From Chionoecetes opilio (Eukaryota; Arthropoda; Malacostraca; Decapoda; Majidae), in the NCBI GenBank assembly GCA_016584305.1, contig JACEEZ010025357.1, positions 87,001 to 151,000 of the forward strand: a stretch of 64,000 nucleotides of DNA, read 5' to 3'. Positions 35,901 to 44,070 of this stretch are shown here, piece by piece. The position numbers and the translations under genes were made by a program. Under the pieces are notes generated by a model, which saw only the letters and a program-made list of their open reading frames with translations, was not told the DNA's origin and made no database searches. Each line of letters opens with the position of its first letter. Position 1 is the first letter of the stretch.

Positions 35901-36729
35901 AATGTATAATTTGGAAGATCATACCGGTGTTATTTGACTAAAACATGACATGTTCAATGATACCTCCGCTTGCTTATTAGGAATATACATCGTATGGTGT
36001 TAAAATCAGCTCCATACGTCTTTCCAAACTCTAGTAATGAATAATTAATATAAATTGGCGGCCATTTTGAAATCCAAGATGGCCACCAAAGTGCAGATTT
36101 CCTAGTAACAATTTTTCCCCCTGCTTATTAGATATCGTATGGTGTTTAAAATCCCCTCCGTACGACATTCCTAACTTGCGTTATCGTCAGAATAGATAAT
36201 GCCAGCGGCGGCCCAATCATTTTATGCCTCTTTACATATATTTGTTGTTAAACTCGTGGTGGATGATATGTTGTACTGTTTAGTTATTTTATAGACAGAT
36301 AAACGGTTAGCAAAAAGCATATTTGGAAAATCATACCAGTGTTGTTTCACTAAAAAAAGTACAAGTCTAATAATAAAAAATTGAAAATATATGATTTTTT
36401 TCGATAATTGATTTTTATAATAATTTAAACTATTTAAAAAAATGCTTCATATTATTTTTTATTTAGACGGTACACATGGACGTATATTTAGTCGTCAAAC
36501 GCACATCGATAGCTAGTATAGAAGTCCAGAACACGTGCAACAATGTACCCCACCCAAAAGGGCATTTTCGAAACTGGGGGTTTCAAAGATGGCGTCCATC
36601 CCGGGGACTAAGCTACCGTTTTTCAGATGTCCATCACACCTTTTTCTGACACTTTAGACATGGTCTAATGGAAAATATATGAGAATTACTCCCCCCGCGG
36701 AGCATTACTTTGGTCTGGCTCAAGGACTA
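32993..36729 (+). mobile_element. DNA transposon with ~490-bp TIRs and 3-bp GTG duplication (Academ-like?)
   Basis: Termini TAGTCCTTGAGCC and GGCTCAAGGACTA. The inverted repeats extend from 32993-33488 and 36253-36729, including GGGTGGGGTACATTGTTGCA and CTATACTAGCTATCGATG on both sides. The insertion splits family B at GGGAGTG/GTGGTAGGG; B3 at 48868 shows the empty site GGGAGTGGTAGGG, giving a 3-bp duplication, GTG. The interior is a decayed nuclease/CXC protein gene. Academ elements, as I remember them, make 3-4 bp duplications and carry an XPG-like domain, so that is the best match, unverified. Confidence 0.85.
33560..35797 (+). pseudogene. Decayed XPG-like nuclease/CXC protein of the 3.7-kb transposon
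   Basis: Broken frames follow one another. Recognisable parts in order: LNLKTFGKIKQKVVKATNKE near 34220-34290, DVVFDTYTEES near 34622 (resembles the XPG/FEN N-block with its metal-binding Asp), GDDTDVLIISLHL at 35003 (the Asp-x-Asp block of the internal XPG domain), an H-T-LRANY stretch near 35465 and, at 35627-35720, a cysteine-rich SCTCRRTCRPSDCSC..CKLQGC tail like a tesmin/CXC domain. It ends with an acidic DSDGDSL and stop at 35795. Stops and frameshifts are frequent, so it cannot be active. I know similar long proteins from many invertebrates, usually unnamed. Function as transposase is inference. Confidence 0.75.
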
Positions 36730-36891
36730 GTGGTAGGGCGTGCATTTTGGAATTGATAATTTTACTCACCCAGTTTGAAAGTCGTATCATTGGATTTTCG
36801 ATCTCGTATATTGAAAATAGACCCTAATTTAACATCTCGTATCATTTGGATTTCGTATACCGAATGCTCGTATAACGGGACCTCCCCTTAC
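36730..36891. mobile_element. Family B element B1, right part
   Basis: GTGGTAGGGCGTGCATTTTG through CGTATATTGAAAATAGACCC to AACGGGACCTCCCC completes the B element interrupted at 32992. From 36892 to 36984 nothing is recognised. Confidence 0.85.
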
Positions 36892-36984
36892 TTATATTTA
36901 GATGTATACACATTTGGCATTGTTGTTTCACTAAAAATGCACACAGTGGAGAAGCAAAAAAATAGTCCAAGTAAGTTTGGATGT

Positions 36985-37072
36985 CACAACCCTCGATTTC
37001 CCGGACCTCCATTCCCAGATATCGGATTTGCCGGACAAAATCCGAGGTCCGGGGATATGTCAGAGTCCCGGA

Positions 37073-37109
<37 letters not shown>

Positions 37110-38012
37110 ATTGAAATGCCTGGTCCGTCCGTAAATTTACAAAGTTGCAAAGTTGTCCGGCGGTCCGAGCATTTTCCCGTCACCCCTGGTCAGTGTCCGC
37201 GCCTCCCGCCCGGTGGCAGCATGCTCAGCGATGTATTGTTTTTCATTTGGGGACACGACACTCACGGTTCACCTGCACCCGCCTCCTCAGTCCCCTGACC
37301 CCCACTGCCCCTGGTGCAGGAACATCTTTGAGACTATTGAACACTGTCTGCTGCCTCCCCCCAGGGGGCAGCATGCACAGTGATCGTATTGTTTACATTT
37401 GGGCACAAGACACTCACGGTTCACTGCACAGCCTCCGTTAGTTCCCTGACCCCCACTGCCCCTGGTGCAGGAACGTATCTTGAGACTATTGAACACTTAC
37501 TTTTAATGCTCCTTTCCAGGTGGCAGCATGCTCAGCGATCGTATTGTTTACATTTGGGCACACGGCACTCACGGTTTACCTGCACAGCCTCGTCAGTCCC
37601 CTGACTCCCACTGCCCCTGGTGCAGGAACATCTCTGAGACTATTGAACACTTTCTGCTGCCTCCTGCCAGGTGGCAGCATGCTCAGCGATCGTATTGTTT
37701 ACATTTGGGCACACGTCACTCACGGTTCACCTGCACCGCCTCCGTTAGTCCCTGACCCCCACTGCCCTTGGTGCGGGAACGTCTTTGAGACTATTGAACA
37801 CTTCTGCTGCCTTCCGCCAGGTGGCAGCATGCTCAGCGGACGTAAAAGTCCGCGGGGGGGTAGTGTGATATTGCCGGTTTGCCGGACAATAAATACTAGA
37901 GTAGGATAAACGTCCGGGGGTGGGTAATGGCCTCGGACTGTTGCGATTCCCGGACTTTTGCGGTTCCCGGACTAGCGCTCCCACCTATTAGTCCGGGAAA
38001 ACGAGGGTTGTG
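36985..38012. mobile_element. Element L with CCGGAC motifs
   Basis: CACAACCCTCGATTTCCCGG at the left and CCGGGAAAACGAGGGTTGTG at the right are inverted; TCCGGGAA/CCCGGAC motifs repeat inside both ends. Flanking bases (TGT on both sides) suggest a short duplication, but this is weak. The interior holds a T-run and a minisatellite. Confidence 0.7.
37215..37860 (+). repeat. Minisatellite of ~152 bp encoding a zinc-knuckle-like peptide
   Basis: GGCAGCATGC recurs at 37215, 37367, 37522, 37673 and 37823. Each unit contains CTCACGGTTCACCTGCAC and CACTGCCCCTGGTGCAGGAA. Translated, units read PHCPWCRNIFETIEH, which resembles the terminal zinc-knuckle of LINE proteins. The array stays open in more than one frame across units. 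Confidence 0.85.
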
Positions 38013-38301
38013 TGTATACAGTATCCTCCCGAGTCTTGCGCCTGCTTTCTTCCAAAGGCATAGTGCTAAACTCGAGGATCGCGAAACTCGGGGTATTGAA
38101 AACTCTGAAAAAATGCTTATTTATTCTGATTGGTGAAGAAGTTGACTTTTTTTTCCCACTTTATTCCCTTGCTATCTCAAAAATACCTTTCAATTGTTCG
38201 TTGTGTTGCAATTTACCATATTTTACGGCTTATACAGTAAAACCCTTATAACTCGGCACTGTATAACTCGGAATTTGACATAACTCGCAAGGCAAAGACA
38301 G

Positions 38302-38346
<45 letters not shown>

Positions 38347-38361
38347 CTTCTTCTTCTTCCA

Positions 38362-38695
38362 TCTATGCCTATAGCGCGTGTAGGCAGTGAGCTCCAGGGG
38401 TGGGATGGTAGGCCCTGGAGGCTCATTCGAGGGCTGTGATGGTTGGCCCTCGCCAGTGGTGGCGCAGGCAGGATTCTTATAGTGACACCTGTAATTAGAG
38501 GCTCATGCCGCCCCCTGTGTTCTCCCATGCACTCGCAGTCGAAGGTAGAGTTAATGGACAGGGCATGTGGGTGTTCTTAGGCCACTCGACGTTGCAGAAA
38601 GATTTCAAGTGGATTTATGGGTCTCACTCGGATCGAACTCGGGTTTCAGAAACGCCACTCGGTGACGCTAACCACTCTGCTACCGCCTCCCCTAG
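38362..38695 (-). mobile_element. tRNA-type SINE in A4, near full length
   Basis: Read on the minus strand it begins GGGGAGGCGGTAGCAGAGTG with TAGCAGAGTGGTTA as A box and GAGTTCGATCC as B box, then the body to CGCGCTATAGGCATAG. The head-to-body layout matches 59306-59678. Confidence 0.9.
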
Positions 38696-39370
38696 ATTGC
38701 ATCGCTTGGTTTTCACTCGGTATATCATGCCCTCACAACCTCTTGTGTGAACATGTAACAGAAAGTCGGCAAAAAAATAATGTATCTCGGCATATTCCTG
38801 TTATAAATGCATCTCTTTGCTTACACTCGGCAAAGCCTTAGTCGCATAAAGTAGTGTTTTGTTCCTTTTGACCTTTCCTGCAGGCTCAGGCTCTTCAATT
38901 TCATTGAAGTCTCCCTTCCTGCTGGAGGACACCCTGCGTGATGGAGCTGAATCTTGAAATACAGTACTGTATGATGTAATCCCAAAACACATAAAATAGG
39001 TGGCAAAGTAAAGCAAAGTCAGGAACCAGCGCGTAGGCTGTCAGCTGCTGAGCCGTGTTTATGTCGTCAAGCACCGTCTTGGATACGAATTCCGTTTTTT
39101 GTCGAAATAAAAAAGGATTGGTTTCTGCTTAAAAAACACAACTAGCTTGGTAGGAGCCGAAATAATAATCAATGCAAAACATTGCAAACAATATCACAAA
39201 GTAGTATAACACACATTTCAGCAAGTGTTATTGGATTGGGATTCGTAATCCAAGACGGTGCTTGGACGACAAAAAACACGCTCAGCTACGCGCTGGTACC
39301 CGAACTTTGCTTTACTTTGCCACCTATTTTACGTGTTTTGGGATTACATCATACAGTACTGTATATCAAG

Positions 39371-39568
39371 ATGTCCGCTCCATCACACAAGGGTGTCTCC
39401 AGCAGGAAGGGAATGGAATTGAAGAGCCTGAGCCTGCAGGAAAAGGTGAAAGTGCTGGTAAGGATGGATGTAGGTGCGTCCATGCGTGCTATTTGTGCTG
39501 AGTTTGATATCAAATCCGGCACATTCTATTCTACCCGTTCACTGGTAAGTGTAGTTTTTATGCTTTGA
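39371..39568 (+). pseudogene. Family A transposase N-terminal fragment (HTH/CENP-B type)
   Basis: Starting at ATG 39371, the 65-codon reading has KSLSLQEKVKVLVRMDVGAS then IKSGTFYST. This is the first helix-turn-helix of pogo/Tigger/CENP-B proteins (LxxKVKVLxxxxxGxSxxxICxEFxIxxxTxY). It then runs into a non-coding part (TRSLVSVVFML), losing the second HTH and the DDE catalytic core. The upstream codons of the longer open frame are unlikely to be native. An inverted partial copy lies at 38855-39091. Confidence 0.75.
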
Positions 39569-39572
39569 CAGT

Positions 39573-39609
<37 letters not shown>

Positions 39610-39905
39610 ATATCAGAGGAGGACATTGCATAACTCGGCACATTGAATAACTCGGCAAGGGCCAGAGCCCCTATCGTGCCGAGTTATAAGGGTTTTACTG
39701 TATAAGACGCTGCATCTTGGAAGACGCACCCTAAATTTGGAAAGATTTCTGAGAAAAATAAATAAAAATAAACAGATTTTCTACCGGTAGGCGGTAGTAA
39801 AATCTACCGATTTTCTCGGTAGGCTATGGTCCGAAGTGCCTTACTGTTGCTCTGTTCCCGTGTTCTTTTGCGTATCGTTCAACTTTTAGCTTGCATGCTA
39901 TAGTA

Positions 39906-40567
39906 CAGGGAGGTCCTGTTATACGAGCATTCGGTATACGAGAATCCGATGATACGAGATGTATAAATTAGGGTCTATTTTCAATATACGAGATCGAAAA
40001 TCCAATGATCAGACATTCAAACTGGGGTGAGTAAAATTATCAAGTTCAAAATGCGCGTCCTACCACTCCTGGGCTGGACAAAGGGGAATTTGGTTGACCC
40101 CAGTGAGGTCACCCCTAGCAAGCCGTGACCTGAAGGGTAATTAAGGATATGGCGCGGCCTGACCTTTAGGGGTAATTAGCAGGTGTGCGGCCCCAACCTT
40201 GGGACCGCTACACTACCTTCTCTTGTATCGGCGTCCCCTACATTACAACGTCTTTTTTGCTTGTTATGCATGTTTTATGTTTAATTAATGAGCAGTTATG
40301 TTATTTTGTGTGCTATTTTCTCTTTCAGAATGCTTTTTCTACAGAATAGGTAGTACAGTGTGGGTAATATAGATGCTGTGTGTTTGTTGTGTTTGCTATA
40401 GTTTATTTTAGCTTGAATATCGTCTTTTTTTCTCTTTTTTTTTTAATTGATGGGGTCCTGGAACCAAACCTATATTTTACCATTAGTTATGTGTTTCGTT
40501 ATACAAGATTTCGCTTTACGAGTATGCCAGGTGGAACCTAACTGCTCGTATCTTCGGGACCTCACTG
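39906..40567. mobile_element. Family B element B2
   Basis: CAGGGAGGTCCTGTTATACG to CGGGACCTCACTG, TA-flanked. Left-end motifs TACGAG repeat four times in 100 bp. It is a short copy with a single CTAGCAAGCCGTGACCTGAA unit. Confidence 0.92.
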
Positions 40568-41292
40568 TATAAGTAAATTGTTTTTGATGAATTCGCAATG
40601 GGTGATAATTTCCAGGACTGAAAAGAGCTTGTGATACGTGTGACAGCCTGGTGGTAAATGATACATCAACACTAGCAGGCGATAGTTGCCGAGGCGGAAC
40701 GTAAACATCACAGCGTGAGGACAGATTAGAGGATTTGAATGTCTTATGGTATTCAAAATACTTGTAACAGGTAAGTACTGAGGTACTGAGTACTGAGGAA
40801 GTACTACAACATTAGTCTTGGAAGACGCATGAGTATTTTTCAGGGTATATCTTATGGGAAGAATTGCGTCTTATAAGCCGTAAAATATGGTAAGGGAAGA
40901 ATGCTCTTGTAAAGACCAAAAAATGGGATACAAATTTTATTGGAAACTAAAAAAACAAAAAAACAAAAAAAAATATTGAAATTTCATTTCCTTACTCTGG
41001 AGCATGGTCCACTAGCACAAAGCCTTCAAAATAGTAAAGTTCCCTTTTTATATGGCCAAACAAAACTGTTCATGGCCAAATTTCACTAATTTGGCCGAAA
41101 AAGCGGCCATCTGGCAACCCTGGTCTAAGGCAGTGCGCATGACGCCAATGGTAGGAAGACGTGTCCCGTACGTGTACAGCGCGAAACTCGGGGAGATAAT
41201 GCACGAAAGTCGGGGTGGGAAGATTTTAGGACTCGGTGCGAAACTCGAGGATCGCCAATCTCGGATAGCGTGAAACTCAGGAGGGTACTGTA

Positions 41293-41666
41293 AACTTCAT
41301 ATATACCTAATGAAAAGCAAATTTTGACACAAGAATTTTTAATTTGGAGGCACGAGGGTCACTTGTGAGTCGAGGTGCTAGTTAGGTGATTAGTTCTAAC
41401 ACACTTTTTCTCCTTGTTGCTATACAACAGTTAAAATTCCTAGGCCCTTTTTTTTGTATATTTTGATGGACTGTAACATGTGAAGTTTTTTTGTATATAA
41501 AAAAATTCTAGTTGAATATTTTTGTTTTGTAACAGCTTTAGAAATTTTAATCCTTGTTTCAAAGTTTAAAATATTTCAAGTCTGAAAGGCCGTTCATAAT
41601 GCTTTTCTTTTTAGGTTCCACCTCAGTTGTGTGGGAAATAGCTTAAAAGTTGTTCTTTTTTTTCAG
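41293..41666. other. ACTR8 intron, no repeat recognised
   Basis: AT-rich sequence with no inverted ends or frames. A T-rich tract ending TTTTTTTTTCAG at 41666 is the acceptor of the following exon. The preceding ACTR8 exon was not found. Confidence 0.55.
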
Positions 41667-41840
41667 ATCTTGTCATTGCATCCCAGCTTGGATTATAATA
41701 TACATTTTCCTCTGATGCGAGGTGACCTCAACCTTCACAGTAATGTTGGTGGCTCCATAAGTGCAGTGTTAGCTGATTTAGAGACCATTTGGGGTCACTG
41801 CATTTCTACAGTTCTCAATGTACCACTGAAAGATTTTAAG
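41667..41840 (+). CDS. ACTR8: Actin-related protein 8, internal exon
   Basis: A 174-base exon (58 codons, phase 0 at both ends) between a TTTTTTTTTCAG acceptor and an AAG/GTAAGT donor. It reads LHPSLDYNIHFPLMRGDLNL, then GGSISAVLADLETIWGHCI and LNVPLKDFK. This matches my memory of the ACTR8 region ending in AVLADxExIWxxAI..IPLKDLK. ACTR8 is a nuclear actin-fold protein of the INO80 remodelling complex that helps bind nucleosomes or DNA. No stop or frameshift is present, and it reads directly into the exon at 49157. Only these two exons are visible, so neither gene end is in view. Confidence 0.85.
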
Positions 41841-42321
41841 GTAAGTTCAGGTGTACCATTTTTTTTATGCATAGGAAGGATTCTTTTATGTTTTCACTAG
41901 CTGCAACCCTTGTTGCAATGCGAATGCATATGTAATAATTACAGTGTAAATATGCAGTGTTTTGTTTTGGTAAGTAAGTAAGGTTGCTTGAGAAACTATA
42001 ATCACTTATAATGTTGATTGACTTGGTTGAAAAATTTCCTGAAATTGATGGTCCTTGTGCCATAACAGACAAATAACACTGGGTTACAATTTTTTTTTTT
42101 TTTGTAAGTCGTCGTTTTTTCAACTGATTTAGGACAATTTTGCACTGCTGAATCCGAAAAATAACATCCGTTTTCTCTCGATCAGGTCAGGTTTTTGTTC
42201 TAAGTCGATTTAAAAAAAAATCCGATCTTCTGACTAAATCGATTACATTTTTGGGACATTTTCGGTTGATTTTGTTAATATATTACCTACAAGATGCGTG
42301 ACCTACAAGATGCCTCAGAAC
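41841..42321. other. ACTR8 intron start, no gene
   Basis: Intron sequence after the GTAAGT donor. I see a T-run at 42090-42103 and a C-run near 42320, with no recognised element. Confidence 0.6.
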
Positions 42322-42563
42322 CCCCCCCCCCTGTAGATAATCCCTTTTAGATTTAAGGTAAGTAACAATATGCCTGTTTCATCATTTATATGCATAACTT
42401 ATCATTTATATATGTTTGATATGCATGGGTGGAATGAGTATAAATGCACGGGAGGACTGATCGACCAATATCAATTTTTCCCATAGATTGTGTTTCACAT
42501 GGAGCGAATTCCCCATAAAACGACCTCGTTTATCGACCAATTTATCGTTTATGTGGGACCTTA
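42322..42563. mobile_element. Family G element G2, one end
   Basis: The reverse complement of 3738-3985: AACAATATGCCTGTTTCATC, then CGACCAATATCAATTTTTCC, CGACCTCGTTTATCGACCAA and ATGTGGGACC. Only this end is present. Confidence 0.82.
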
Positions 42564-42682
42564 TACTCAGACCCCCTCAAGTGGTCAGGTGGAGCGGCTC
42601 AAGTCCGCGGTGGTGCCACATCACCCCACTACTCCTGCCAGGTCACCACCCAGGTCACCTCATTCATTCGAGGAATTCTGAC

Positions 42683-43190
42683 TCAGGGGGAGTGACCAGA
42701 AGGGAAGGAGGGAGGGAAGGAGGGAAGGGAAAGGGAGGGAAGGAGGGAAGGAAGGGGGGGAAGGAGGGGGGAGGGAGGGAAGGAGAGAAAGAGAGAAGGA
42801 GGGGAAAGGGGAGAAGGAGGGAAGGAAGGGAGGGAAGCAGGGAGGGAGGGAAGGAGGGAAGGAAGGGAGGAGAGAAGGAGGGAAGGAGAGAAGGAGGAAG
42901 GGAGGGAAGGAGGAAGGGAAAGGGAAGGAAGGGAGGGAGGGAGGGGGAGAAAGAGAGAAGGAGGGAAGGAGGGAAGGGAAAGGGGGGGAGGGAGGGAGGG
43001 AAGGAGGGAAGGAAGGGAGAGAAGGAGGGAAGGAAGGAAGGGAGGGGAAAGGAAGGGAGGGAGGGAGGGAGAGAAGGAGAGAAGGAGGGAAGGAGGGAAG
43101 GAAGGGGGGAGGGAGGGAGAGAAGGGGGGAAGGAGAGAAGGAAGGGAGGGAGGGAAGGAGGGAAGGAGGGGGGGAGGGAGGGAGAGAATA
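42683..43190 (+). repeat. Polypurine tract (GGGA/GGAA)n
   Basis: About 500 bp with almost no pyrimidines on the plus strand, made of GGGAAGGA-like units. Long frames on both strands (about 258, 229 and 175 codons) are artefacts of this composition. Confidence 0.97.
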
Positions 43191-43429
43191 AAAAGGAAAA
43201 CAAACAGCAACAGCCCGATAGGTCCTTACAAGAGTTTGCTTTTAACTTACTACAAACTAGATAATAAGAGAGAAAGGATAGGAAGTAGAAGGCCCTCCTC
43301 ACCCACCATCCCCCCAGCCAAAACGGCCCCCGGAAAAAAAGTAACCCATGCAAATAAAAAAAAAAGCATGGAATTGTGGGGAAATTTGAAAGCTGTAATC
43401 TATGGCTAACTACTACTAGTTTTGGGGGT
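43191..43429. other. No gene seen
   Basis: A-rich transition from the polypurine tract into lower-quality sequence. No features recognised. Confidence 0.5.
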
Positions 43430-44070
43430 GGGTTTTAGTGTTGATAGATAGGTCAGTTTTGTGTTTTGTAATGGTGTGAAACAGTGGGAGGTTCAAGGGT
43501 GGGCGGCACCCCTTCCCCTGGCTTTTCTTGGGGGGCAGCAGTCAATCGGGCCCCCAGCCCCTTTCAACCACTGGGAGTGTAACTTTCCATGTAGGACCCC
43601 GACACCAATCCCTCCTGCAGCAGTGACCCCGGGGGTACCTTAAATCCCGAGGGGGTCACAACTTAGGACCCTAATAAACCACACCCCGTAAAGGGTCGGA
43701 GTAGTAGTGGAAAAAACCGTTAACTGGGGGCTATCTGTGTGTTTATGAGGTCAAATGTAGTGGGGTGTAGGCTCAGTGTGGAAGTTCGGGGGTGGTGCGG
43801 CAGCCTTGCTGGCGTTTTTTTGGGGAGGCGCAGCAATCGGGCCCCAGCTCCTTTTAAACCCCACTGGGGGTAGTGCACTTTCCAAGTAGGAGCCGTGCAC
43901 TTAAATCCCCCCTGCAGCAGTACCCCGGTATATAAACCCGATGGTGGTCACTAACGACAGGGCCCTTACGAACCAACCCCGTCACAGGTCAAAAGTTGAG
44001 TAGTGACCTTTTCCCGGGGCTGCTGAGCGTGGGGGGGGTTGTGTAGCGCGACTCGAAACTTTTTACGCAA
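43430..44070 (-). repeat. Tandem 3' repeat of LINE2 (reverse copy), about 2 units
   Basis: Units start near 43484 and 43780, each with GTTCxxGGGTGG.GCxGC, a CAGCAGT and a GGTGGTCACTAACG/GGGGTCACAACTTAG block. Read in reverse they match the array at 23862-24570 (CGTCACAGGTC, CTGACAGGGCCC-like). Confidence 0.7.

Larger units (their letters stand above)
38235..39700. mobile_element. Family A element A4 with SINE and partial transposase
   Basis: Left CAGTAAAACCCTTATAACTC and right AAGGGTTTTACTG, TA-flanked. From the left: T-run, reversed full-length SINE (38362-38695), then two opposed copies of a segment that codes for a DNA-binding domain (left arm about 38855-39091, right arm about 39240-39460). 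It is the most complete A copy here and links the family to CENP-B-like transposases. Confidence 0.88.
38216..40890. mobile_element. Family F element F2, split by A4 and B2
   Basis: CCATATTTTACGGCTTATA at the left is cut after 18 bp by A4 and resumes with AGACGCTGCATCTTGGAAGA at 39703. It is cut again by B2 (39906-40567) and ends TTATAAGCCGTAAAATATGG with TA at 40891. Each inner element duplicates TA. Confidence 0.85.
38019..41290. mobile_element. Family D element D3 holding F2
   Basis: Left CAGTATCCTCCCGAGTCTTG and right ACTCAGGAGGGTACTG are inverted and lie next to TA. GCGAAACTCG-type motifs repeat at both ends. Element F2 (38216-40890) fills most of it. The unique right part (40893-41160) shows no gene. 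Confidence 0.82.

Noticed and set aside
37145..37909. A zinc-finger gene
   Set aside because: Repeated CPWC units come from a non-coding minisatellite with slipping frames and no start or splice signals.
42488..43353. Open frames of 258, 229 and 175 codons on both strands
   Set aside because: They lie in a polypurine/polypyrimidine repeat that has no stop codons; the products are pure G/E/R/K or P/S/L/F repeats.
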